Source of the DNA: Isoetes taiwanensis
Lineage: Eukaryota > Streptophyta > Lycopodiopsida > Isoetales > Isoetaceae
DNA length: 64,000 nucleotides
Assembly: GCA_021234155.1 (NCBI GenBank)
Contig: JAJEKV010000031.1
Coordinates: 2,165,614-2,229,613 of the forward strand
Direction of reading: 5' to 3'
Part shown: positions 20,507-31,049 of the stretch, piece after piece
How the letters are laid out: each line of letters begins with the position of its first letter
Numbering within the stretch: the first letter of the stretch is position 1
Translations under genes and position numbers: made by a program
The notes under the pieces: generated by a model
Databases searched by the model: none
What the model was told of the DNA's origin: nothing
What the model saw: only the letters and a program-made list of their open reading frames with translations

Positions 20507-20648
20507 CTCACGTATAACATTAAAAAATAAATAAATACAAAGTGCGAACCTAGGCTTCTAAGAAAGAAATGGACTAAGAGATTAAGCTTATAAAGCCATA
20601 TTACATTAAAGAATATAATACATATAATAAAAACACAAAGGCACTTCA

Positions 20649-21497
20649 TGGCCTTTTTTCTGGGGGGCTTTCTTCTTGTTGTATTCAGCCATAAAATTTT
20701 GACCATAGTACTCGGGATCCTTTATGCGTAAGACCAGGCGCATGTCCTTGGGCATGACAGTCACCCGCTTGGCATATATTGCTGCAAGCTACGAGTCCTC
20801 GAACAGACCGACATCAACTGCTTCCGAAGCCATTGCAGTTGCTTGAATTCTGTAACTGGTATGATGTCTCGCACCACACTCTTGCAGAATCTCTTTCACG
20901 AGCCTGGCAAATGGGAGACGCGGAATGACCATCTCAGTGCTCTTCTGATACTTCTTCGCGAAGTGCTTTAATGCCAGGCTTCGTCTTCCGCTTCCGGCCA
21001 CTACCCTCACCCACCCCAGCATTTGCAGGTTGTTGCTCGGCCAACTCTTCCGGCCGTCTCCTCACCCCAGCATTTGGAGGCTGTTGCTCGGCCGACTCTT
21101 CCGGCCGTCTCCTCACATTTCTGGTCGCCTTCCCCTTTCTGGCGTTGGGCCTCCTCCTTTGATTTGAAGGTCCTGGCGCATCCACAGGAGGAGCAGGAGG
21201 AGCAAGAAGAGGCGGCTGCCCAATAATTAATCCGGCGTCATATTCTGCTCGGCGATCTCTCACATTTTCATCCTCCGTCTCCGAACCGGAGTGCACCTCC
21301 CTACTTACTGCCGAGGTGCTGCCCCCACCGTCTGTCATGCGGATATCTTTTCCGGATCTTCTGTTAGGCATGGTCGCAGGAGAAGAATCTCTATCAGAGA
21401 CTTCAGATTCAGATGTGGATGAAGGATGCGGACTAATGTAATCACCTGGCCTTACACCACCTGGATGGATCCTTGCGGTTTGCTTAGTTCTTGTCAT
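20649..21497 (-). pseudogene. Histone H3-like protein with long tail insert, copy 2
   Basis: It begins MTRTKQTAR (Ala2 changed to Thr), followed by the same long Ser/Pro/Arg linker and H3 core. A 5 bp deletion near 20955 shifts the frame before KKYQKSTE. A small deletion removes part of alpha2, and the Gln after GLFEDS is now a stop. The C-terminal extension also runs on beyond the copy 1 stop. These lesions differ from the single 4 bp deletion of copy 1, so the parent was probably intact at the time of duplication. Confidence 0.87.
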
Positions 21498-21708
21498 GGC
21501 TTCTCAGCGGATGGCGCTTTATACTACGAACACTGACAAAAATAGACAACTGGCAAGAGATAAATAGTAAAAAACAGAAGTTAAAGTAAAATATGATGGT
21601 AACTTTTTTAAATAATTGTACGGAACCCAAAAAAAATATCGGACAAAATACGGAACCCTAAAAAAACATCGGACAAAAACACAAATAAAAAAACCGAGAT
21701 TCAAAGTG

Positions 21709-22964
21709 CTAGGCGATAGACAATTTCTTGTTGATCACGAACTCACTAAACTTTACATTTCCCTCTTGCCTGTAGCCAACCCTAATGCCATCAATAAAAT
21801 AATGGAAGTCGTTAGCAATCTCCTCTGTCTCCATTAGCACTCTTAGCTCTGATAATGGCCATTCGATTTCCATGGTGGCTGTATAAATGACTTCCTCCCC
21901 TCGCCATACTCGAATATCTACCGCATCGGAGTGTCTGTTATGGTCCTCAAACGGCTCCCGAAACATTGTGCAGCCTCTCTTTTTCTGTTTCCTTCGTTCT
22001 AGTTGACAATTAACGTATAAATATTGTTTTGGAAGAAAGTATCTGAACTTAAAGGAGGTCTTAACTATGCGGCACTCTATTAGTTGACCGGATGATTCGT
22101 CATCCACAAAATCGGCAGGGGGGAGAAAGCACATATATGTCTTCGGAGCTTTTCGAACTTCCTGCGCCATCTGGAATATGTTAGCAAATACCTCAAACGG
22201 TGTGAAGATTTTGAAACTTCCATTTTCAGACATTCCCGCTTGCACCTCGTCAGCCAGGCATTTCTTCATTGCAATTACATTGTTCTCATTAGTCTGTGGC
22301 TTACAAAGTTCACTTAAAGGGGGCAATTCAACCGGCCTCAAGCTCGGTTTCCTGACCTTTACGTTGTAATCATGTCCGTAAAACCAGATGCCTATACCCC
22401 GCAAGGTCACGGCATCCATACCTTGGAAAAGGACAATTCCGATGTCTATGTGATACACGACAAGTACACTACTAATGCTTTCGGCCGGAACGACATCCAC
22501 GACGTCTGATAAACATAAACCTGCACAATAAATTTGTTTGTAAACACGTGTCAACGAAAGAAATGAAAAGATAAGGAGATCACACGACGCGAAACTGTCT
22601 CTACGCAGTTAAGTAGCTGACAGACAGCTTCGCGTCGTGTGATCCGATTAAGGTGGTTACCATTTGCGGGCAATTTTGGGAAGCTGTTTTTGGTGGAGAT
22701 TAGCTCTTTGGCCATATCAGAAGGGGTATATGCATGTCGTATTGTTATACTTTCCACTTTCCGGCCGCTAGAATTCAACTTGAACTCTTTTATCCTACCT
22801 ATCCAATGTGTCCGCACGTCTGATCGCCTTCGTCGTTTAACTCTATGCTCGCCCCTTGTTGATGGCAGTATACTCACCCACGAACCTATTGACACAAAAT
22901 CTCCTACTTCTTCCCCTTGGGAGTTCTGTAAATGAGGCAAGAACACAGAAATTACAGGAGACAT
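21709..22964 (-). CDS. BAH-domain-like protein, two exons, intact
   Basis: Exon 1 is 22661-22964 and exon 2 is 21709-22520. The intron (22521-22660) has GT and TTGTGCAG ends. Exon lengths 304 and 812 bp join in phase to about 371 aa. Residues ~15-150 read like a BAH fold: GDFVSIGSWV, THWIGRIKEF, IRHAYTPSDM, then across the splice LCLSDVVDVVPAESI. BAH domains bind histone tails or nucleosomes. The C-terminal half has a basic RRKQKKRGC patch and VDIRVWRGEEVIYTATMEIE, which I cannot assign. An E2F palindrome lies 67 bp upstream. Without the splice, two separate ORFs would each hold half a BAH fold, which supports the intron. BAH assignment is by eye. Confidence 0.6.
22578..22644. repeat. Cassette palindrome inside BAH-like intron
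   Basis: Same as 4083-4149, with a ~22 bp nearly perfect stem. It occupies about half of the 140 bp intron. Confidence 0.92.
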
Positions 22965-23030
22965 AGATTGCAGATGAGGAGTGAAGGCCGAGAGGATGCA
23001 CGTAGAGGCGCCGGAGTGACAGTACAGAAG

Positions 23031-23042
23031 TTTGGCGCCAAA
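23031..23042. promoter_or_regulatory. Palindromic E2F consensus site, copy 2
   Basis: TTTGGCGCCAAA, 67 bp upstream of the intact BAH-like ATG, identical to 4529-4540. Confidence 0.5.
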
Positions 23043-23332
23043 GACAAGGGAGTTGGTGACGCTGACAGTAGGCAGTCAAAGTCACTATTATTTTGGGCGG
23101 CGAAGCGACTCCCGAAAAATATGGGCCATTAAAATGGCTGCAACAAAAGCACAGGCATCCCCTATGAAAATACGCCATGTGGATGCCAAGTAAGCCTGCT
23201 CATCCTTCTACCTGCCAACTAATATTGACTTTCGTAAAAAAGGCGCAAACCTGATTGGTCGTGGTGAATCTGACGTGGAAATCTTTAACCCAAGATATGA
23301 GCCATTTTGAGACCCCAAATCCGCCCTAATGA

Positions 23333-24786
23333 GAATATAAGAAAGAGATCAAGGTGGAATAAAAGCACGATGAGGAGAATAAGAAGAAGAAGAAACATCA
23401 TAGAAGAAGAAGAAGCATGAACATAACAAGGATTGTGAATATAAGGTAGAAACCCCTATCATTGAGCTTCGGTTGCACATCCTCTTGTTACACTTGGCCT
23501 GAGCCTGTTTATATGCCTCCCCCAGTTATTGAGCCTGACTATGTACCTCCCCCAGCCAGTTGTTGTTGAGCCTGAGTGTGTGACTCCCCCTCCTCATGTG
23601 CAACTGTAGCACCCTTCCTGGCTATAATCTTCAGGCCTCTGAAATTTTTGCTTGTAGGCTAGCTCATCAGCATTCTTTATCTTAGAGGAAGGGTATTCAT
23701 ATCCGTTACATGTTGATATTAGGCCAGAGCAGAACATCTCCAAGTTCTGTTGGTTCATGGCTAGTGCACGAGATCTCTCTAATGTTTGTGCACTTCTCAA
23801 TGTTATATCTAGATGTTTTTTAATAGTTTATATGACTTGTTATCAGACAGGCCATCAAGCCATCCTTTGTAGAAATCTCACCAGCGTTAGCCGTTTATAC
23901 TGCCTTCCCCTTCACTGCATTTAGAGTCGCTCCCATCCCTGCAGTTGCTCTACCTAGCGTCCACTTAATCAATTTTATTTCTTATCTTGGATTTAGTAGA
24001 TGTAGATTTATTCTTTGCTTGTCTGTAATCTCATCATATTGACAATTCTTGGTTGTGGATTCATGAATTCTTGACCTCCTACTAGCCTCTCTAATTGAAA
24101 CGACATATTCACTAATCTCTTTCAGGATGTGTCCTCTTCTTGGTGGAGGTGTCTTTTGCAGCTTGACATTTTTTTTTCTTCTTGTAGGCACCAATGCTTT
24201 CCGTTGTCCATTTGCCCTAATCCTTTTAATCTTAGTAGGTGATTTGCATGCAGCAGGATTACCATGCTTTCGATTGGATTGGGTGGAAATTGTCGTCGAA
24301 ATTGCACCCTACTGAATTTGATTCGGCCAAGTTCCAGATCAAAACTTGAAGCAGAGGGATGAATTTGAATGTGTTGAAGGAATGTATCCATTTCATTTGA
24401 ATGTGGATTATATATTATGCCCGCCAATTCAGTGTCATTTGCACTGAATGGGTAGGTGGGCTAAGCGAGAAGCAGAGGAGGACCAAAATGTGGTCGATGG
24501 TGGGTGCTATCCCAATCGGCCCTGTGTATAACGTGGCACGACAATATGTTACATAGCAGTGGGGGCACGAGGTGATGATGGGGATTGTAGGTGAATTTGC
24601 GCTAAGAGGTTCATTGTGGACCAATGTGCGACAAACTCTAAAAACGTAACAAGTATATTTCCTGCCTACTTTAAGCTAGGCGGAAGGGCCCTATAATAAT
24701 CCAAATTTCATCCGGAAAAATATAAACCCATAAATTTTGATCAAAACTTCCTGGAATTTTTTTTCCCTGTCGAAAATTCTCGATTT
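23333..24786. other. Spacer with GAA-rich stretch and degenerate ORF
   Basis: A (GAA)n-rich tract lies at about 23380-23415. On the minus strand around 23980-24330, frames joined by one shift give a Lys/Arg-rich segment (RGHILKEISEYVVSIREAS) that looks once-coding. I cannot name it. Confidence 0.35.
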
Positions 24787-25219
24787 CAGGGCCTTTTCAC
24801 ACGACTGTCTTATTTTGTCTTATTTTTAGAAGTATCCAATAGGAGTATGCCACTTAAGCAAAAGAGGGTGAAGTTGTTTTCACACTATCAAAAATAAGAC
24901 ATGTCTTATTTAGGTTCGAGTAGGTTTGGATAGGTTCGATAAAGGAAATGGAGTCTTATTTTATATCGGGGAACTTCCCCTGCCATAAAATAAGACACCA
25001 CTTATTGAGCAATCATATTCAAAATAATAGGTGGTCTTATTTTATGATGGTTTTCACACTAGTATTTGTTAGTGTCTTATTTGTATAAGACTACAAATAA
25101 GACATTGTAGTGTGAAAGCTACTTATATATGCGTGTCTTATTTTTTGCTTTAGAGTCACAAATGATGTCTTATATGAAATGGGACAGTATATTTTAAGAT
25201 ATTGTGTGAAAAGGCCTTG
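24787..25219. mobile_element. hAT-like MITE
   Basis: Terminal inverted repeats are CAGGGCCTTTTCACAC at the left and CAAGGCCTTTTCACAC at the right (inverted), 15 of 16 bases alike, in the CARRG style of hAT elements. The 433 bp interior has no ORF but has about ten TCTTATTT or AAATAAGA repeats in both orientations. The expected 8 bp target duplication is not visible (flanks CTCGATTT and AGCAACTC), so it may have decayed. Confidence 0.7.
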
Positions 25220-27960
25220 AGCAACTCGGCACACACCAAAGTGGACCGAGGACTTTATCTACGCCCGATTTGGGTTATCCACAAGAAAGAGAAACTTAAT
25301 ATAGTTTCATTTTGGAAACTATATAAAGCTTCAGTGGAAACTATATTCAGTTTCTCCTCAAACTTAAAAAGTAGTCTTTCTATCCTGTCGTTTTCCTTGA
25401 ACATTTGCAATGATTTCTGTTTGTGTATCTAGACTTCCATATCTGCAGTAGAATCTAATGCATGCGCTTCCATTTAATGCACCAATTTGCAAGAACAAAT
25501 TTGCAAGAATACTTCATCCGGCAAGAATTTAAAGCAGGAGTTTGAGGGGCATGCCGTTGTTGCCTTGATCTTGATCTTGGTAAGTATGTAGATGCTGAAT
25601 TTGTCTTGTCTGCTGCATTTGTTTTGTTGAATGTCGGATTTAGAACCCAAAGATTTGATTATTTTCTTGCTACAAGAGATGCCCAAGTAGAAAATGGCAG
25701 AGAGCTTTTTGCTACAAGAGAGGCCCAAATAGAAAATGGCAGAGCTTCTTATTCTTTTACTTCATCCGATCTTTTTGCAAAACACAATGCCGTAAAATCA
25801 GAGCATGATTCTACAAGACGCTCTTATCTGCCTACAAATCGAGTCATGATTCTGTTATTTTATATTTCTCTGTTCTCCTCAAATCGAGGCATGATCTGTT
25901 GTTTTATATTTTGCTGTTCTATTTTTGATGGGCGGATTTGAGTCCTCCCTTTTCTTGCTGAATGCTGAATTTTTGCTGGGCGAATTTGGGTCCTCCCTTT
26001 TTTTGCTCAGCTTTGAATGCTCAGCATAAATTATTTCGCATCAGAGCATCGATGGCATATAAAAAAGAACCGAAGCATTAAATCGTTGCCCTTGGCATAT
26101 CCAGCTGACTACTGGCATGAAATGGAACCCCAGATTCGGCAGGTGGCCATTTTGGCGCAAAGGACAAATGCATGCAAAGGATTTCCAGCTCCACAATCAT
26201 TTAGGTGTCGGATTTGGAACAATGCTCAGACCCAATGCTTAAACAATGCTTTTTCTTCACTGATTTTCTATTGCTTAGGATCGGCCATAGCCGATGGTTA
26301 CCCGAGGAATGCTCTGCCGAGGAATGCTCTACCCTATTTCAGAAATAGTTCGAAAATGCTCTTTGCTTCGAGGATGCTCTGCCCTATGTTTTGTTTCCTA
26401 TCCAAATTAAAAACTTTAGGAGAAACGTAATGTAGTATCAAGGGAAACTTATTGGAAACCTAATGTAGTTTAAGTTTCTTTGGAAACCTAATGCAGTTTC
26501 AAATTTAAAATGTCGCTAAAAAGACATCATTAATGCATTTGGGAACACAATCTTCCATAAGATCTTACACATGTGGGTAGATTACATTTTGTCATACAAT
26601 CTTGAAAATGTGCCACAAGATCTTACACATGTGCCTAGACTCTTTCATATTTTCAAAAGCGGAAACCTTATAGAGTTTTCCTAAAAGTAAACTACGTATA
26701 GTTTCCAATATGTAGCATAATAACAGGGGGTTTCTTTTGTATTTTTGTACGTTTTTTCCTATGGTTTTTATATGATTTGGTGGTCGTATTACATAAGGTG
26801 TACTAATTGGTACATCTAGAGTGCGCCAAGTATTTGTATACAACTTATGTTTTTTTTTTTTTGCTGTCTTAATGGTGAAGATCAAAGGGCTTACACAAAA
26901 GCCCTCTTAAAAAAGACAACATCTAAGGGCTTACAATAAAAACCCTCCTTATGAAAAAAAAAAACAAAAAATTAAAAAAAGGGAAGACATGCAAACCATC
27001 GTCAATATGATATTAGGGTTTCAGAAAGGGCTTCATGGAGCCAGAGAACTAGGGCAAGGAGCGATTATGGGCAAGGAGCAGTTATGGGCTGCATCTTCCC
27101 CTACAGATTTGGTTGTTGCCTTCGGCTTCTGGCTTTTGTATCTTTCTATAAAGCTGAAGAAATGGCGCAGAAGGATGGAGCTTGGAGCTGCTTGGCATCA
27201 TTCGGTTTAAAATTTCTGTGCGTTCTACTCAGGTCTTTGATGATATGTGCCTTTGCAGGATGGCTTCTCATATGGATAATGCGACCCACTTCCAGATGGA
27301 AACCCTTCCGAAGCCCCATCAACAAAAAATACACGTTCTTTGGCACCTCAGATTTGGATTTGCTTATGTGTTGCTTTTGATGGCAATTAATAGCATATCT
27401 AAAGAATGTCATTTATGGCCTTAAAGAATTTCGTGCCTGTTTACTTACCAAAGGCTCTGTTTTAAAAATTCTCGTTATGAGAATAGGAGATGGTTCTCAA
27501 TTTGCCTTTGATTGCGAAGTTGATCATATTATCTAATGTATCATGCTTGAAGTGCATTATATCTGATTTGATTCTTGCTTATTTGCAGAGCCATTTCTAA
27601 TTTTCTTCAGTTGCCAAATATTAATCATTTCACTTGTCGGTACGATTTACTTAAGGATCAAAGTGAAAAAGAAGGATGTGTATGTAAATTGAACACACAG
27701 TTTCAGATCTCGCTTATTTTGGAATGTGTATTCTCCTTAACCACAAAACCTTTCCGTGAAGTGCTAAGCGCCCACAGAGGTCGCTTATGATTAGAAGTTT
27801 CAGAACCGTTGGAGCTGGCCGATTTGCAGTTAGAGCTAGCCGATTTGCTCCATGATGGAACATACTGAAGGTTTTATGCAATGATAGATAGTAACTATGT
27901 TTTAGGGCTTGTGGTACTCTGCAGTATCTAGCAAAGCTAGAGAATTGCTAATCAACAAAA
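25220..27960. other. Spacer with short repeats
   Basis: No gene is supported. A 42 bp tandem duplication starts at 25668 (unit TTGCTACAAGAGATGCCCAA), and a 15 bp duplication (GAGGAATGCTCTGCC) lies near 26307. Scattered GAAAC/GTTTC-rich pieces near 25300-25360, 26430-26510 and 26640-26710 resemble those at 29270-29370. Confidence 0.5.
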
Positions 27961-27967
27961 ACTCATA

Positions 27968-28665
27968 GATGTTGATTCTGCATCTTGTACAGTTAATGTT
28001 CTTGTTATGAAGGATGACAGAGCCTGGCGTGAAACTGGTGCCACAGTACATCTGAAGTTAGTCGATGGTGGTTGGATGCTGCTTATTGATATTCATGGAG
28101 AAACAGCCTATGGGCATAAGGCAGAACAGTTTACGGCAGTTGGCACAACAAACCGTTATACGCATGCAATGATGTAGAAAGGTGGGAAAGGGTGGATTTT
28201 AGAATTTGAAGATAGGAAACATTGGAGTGTGTTCAAAATGATGCATGAGGAATGCTTTCAGAGGAATGCTAGAGCTGCATGTATTCGGCATATACCTGTT
28301 CCTTGTTTTCAGCCCGTTGAAGATTATTTTACAAGGATGCCCCCATCTACTTTTGCAAGACCCCGCCACGATACAATAGATATTCTCGGGGCGATTCGGA
28401 TATGGGTTCAAGCAAATCCGGATTCTTTATGATATGGATAGTGAAGATGAGGAGTGGTTGACCCAAATCAAAATGGGCGATGAAAATATCTATGCCTAAC
28501 GCCTTGGAGCTTACGCTCGAAAGCAGATTGTAGATAGGTTGGAGAAAGCCGCTCATGTGCAAAGAAAATGATGTTTTATCTGCAGATGCAGCAATGGAGC
28601 TTTGTGAAGGTCTTGCCTCATTGGAAGTTGTGGGGAGGGTTTATGCCCATTGGTTGATTCTCACT
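27968..28665 (+). pseudogene. Enhancer of polycomb-like (EPL) pseudogene fragment
   Basis: Reading frames give the plant EPL C-terminal region in order: DRAWRETGATVHLKLVDGG, GTTNRYTHAMM-stop-KGGKGW, KMMHEECFQRNARAA, HIPVP, ILGAIRIWVQANP, YDMDSEDEEWLTQI, IVDRLEKAAHVQ and AMELCEGLASLEVVGRVYAHW. The Trp in the MMWKGGK motif is a stop, and there are at least two more stops and two frameshifts. EPL proteins are subunits of the NuA4 histone acetyltransferase. The piece is continuous over ~700 bp without introns and has no N-terminal part. It is a dead fragment, perhaps a retrocopy or transposon-carried. Confidence 0.85.
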
Positions 28666-29454
28666 ATAGTTCTAGTTTTCGAATGACATTGTTGACATAA
28701 AATGTGGTTTATACATTTTAATTTTTTCTATTTTTCTTGCTAATTGTTGTAGAATGTTGCATTGCATATAATCCTCAAATTTCAGATAAAAGGAAATGAG
28801 ATATTACGTGATTACAATGCTGTTTCTAGCATTAAGAGTTGCCTCCTAGGAATATGTTAGTTTCAAGGAGCCTCAGATGTGTTTTCTTTTAGAAAACACA
28901 CCCACATTGAATGTTTGTTTTTTGATATACTACTTTTATAATCTTCATTGACTAAATAATATGCTTCTTTAGCGAATGTAATTAAATTACATTATGCTAT
29001 AATATTAGAGTTTCTTAGGCTTCATATTATTATTTGTTTTTTTTTTTTCATAATGCTAGATATTGGATATTCCTACATGTTTTATTTTTAATTATAAAAT
29101 ATAACATCAACTCCATCAACTCGTTGCCCGGAGTCACCCCCCGTGTGAATATGCACCCTAACCAAAGGGGGTTTGAAGGGGGATTTAATATAAAGGCGTG
29201 TAATATAATGGTTTTTGTTATAAAGGAAACCTTACAAGGTTTTCACTAGAGGAAATCTAACATAGTATCCATGGAAACTTAGTACAGTTTCAATGGAAAC
29301 TTGATGTAGTTTCTTGAAACTACATCAAATTTCCATGGAAACCACATTAAGTTTCAACGAGAAACCCTATGAGGTTTCCGGCGAACTCCAACCCAAATCG
29401 GGAGTAGAAAAAACCATCGAAAGTGGACGATGCTTTTTCGCTTCAAGATTTGGG
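28666..29454. other. AT-rich spacer up to the Mutator-like element
   Basis: No gene. Positions 29270-29370 are a cluster of GAAAC/GTTTC inverted motifs (TTGATGTAGTTTC, then GAAACTACATCAA). The 11 bp target duplication CAAGATTTGGG ends at 29454. Confidence 0.5.
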
Positions 29455-29589
29455 AACAAAATATTTTTACCCCGGTTATTGTGATTCCTTCGCAAAATAT
29501 TCCTTGCCGCAGAATCACCAGGCCGCAACCCCGTTCTCCGTACCCGAAGCCCCGTTTTCCGTACCTGACAGGGTCGCTTTCATGGGATA

Positions 29590-30370
29590 TATACCTTCCG
29601 GTGGTATCACAGCGGTATTCTCCCTTGCGACGGAATCTCCCCCGAGTTATTCCACGAGACGGAATCACTACGCAAATGTATTCCTCCGGAAGGTATCACA
29701 GAGGACGTGATTATTCCGCCAGACGGAATCACAACCATGCTATTCCGCCAGATGGAATCTCGAGTGTCTGATTCCGTGAGATGGAATCACAACTCACGTA
29801 TCCCGCCTGGTGGAATCACAACGTGACTATTCCACCGGATGGAATATCGACCACGCGATTCACTCCTGTGGAATCACAAATGTCCGATTCTTCGAGACGG
29901 AATCACGACGAATATATTCCGCCAGATAGAATCACAACATCATGGCCATTCCGCCGGATGGAATCACGACATGGATACAGCCCCGTGGAATCACAACTGC
30001 GCGATTCTTCGAGATGGAATCACGACGACTTCATTCCGCCCGACGGTATCACAACAAATTATCTATTCGCGAGACGTAATCACGCTTTAGTGATTCCGTC
30101 GAATTGAATCAATCCGGAACGATTCTGCCGGATGGAATCAACCCTCCGTGATTCCGCCAGATGGAATCACGGATCCATGATCCCGCAGGATAGAATCACT
30201 CCCCAGGTGACTCCGATACAGGTGATTCCGACACAGGTGATTCTGCAGGACGACAAGTGGATGCATCCGGTCTGTTCGCGGAAACCGGTTGGCCGGACGC
30301 TGTATGTCGTGGAGTTCGTCCTACTGCGGACGTAAGTGTGCCGATTCCACGGACGGAATCACTGCGTGGA
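29590..30370. repeat. Left subterminal GTGATTCC/GGAATCAC array
   Basis: Roughly twenty degenerate units, spaced mostly 30-45 bp, of GATTCC and GGAATCAC in alternating orientation with variable spacers. The right end has the mirror array. Subterminal arrays commonly bind transposase in plant DNA elements. Apparent ORFs through it are repeat artefacts. Confidence 0.88.
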
Positions 30371-31049
30371 ACTCCTCGATCACAAATGGAAAGCAGAGTC
30401 CTCACGGAGCTTGTCATGGACCTCGAAGAGAAGATTGAGGAGGCAAGCACTTTCCAGTTCCATCTCTTTGTTGTGGCTAAGCTCTAATTACGCTTCATTA
30501 CGCTTCTTGTGGCAGGTGCAAGCGTAGATTTGGCAAACAAACCCCGCAGAAGGGCATTTTGACCACGAATGGCTGCCCCGATCGGTTCTAGAGCACCGTG
30601 GTCCCGATCCGATGGAGGAGGCACTCAATTGGTGTGGGTTTCCTATATTCCCATCTCACGAAGTCCCGGATTTCATTCTTTGGGAGCAAAAAATGGGGAT
30701 GCACCCCGCAACTTCTATATAAGAAGCTCTCAAATGAATAAGGGGCTATCAAAACCAGGCAGGGACATATCTTTCTCCGAAAAGGTATGCGCTTCTTTAG
30801 TTTTGTAGATTACACATGGAAATTAAAGCATGGCTGATTCATCCTCCATGGTGGAAAGCAGTGCTTGGGTGTAGTTTTGGGCCCCAAGACAATTCAGGAA
30901 CACCCATGTTGTGGAAGATCGACCTCGGCCCTCCGGGCAAAGGAGGAGGAGGGTTCAAAGGGGGGAGTGTTAGAAGGGGATGCCAATGTCATTTCACTTT
31001 GAGACAACTCTACCTTCTTCCAAAACCACTCAAATTACCTACCACAAAT

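Larger units (their letters stand above)
18715..23332. repeat. Segmental duplication, copy 2
   Basis: Direct repeat of 1-4830, without the MITE of copy 1. It starts at the palindrome 18715-18776 and ends at 23332. Its BAH-like gene is intact where copy 1 is broken. Its H3-like and acidic genes carry mutations different from those in copy 1. Confidence 0.93.

Noticed and set aside
29423-30487. Long overlapping plus-strand ORFs rich in repeated ESQ/RRNH/PPDGI motifs
   Set aside because: They are translations of the GTGATTCC/GGAATCAC subterminal array. Codons follow the repeat period, not a protein family.
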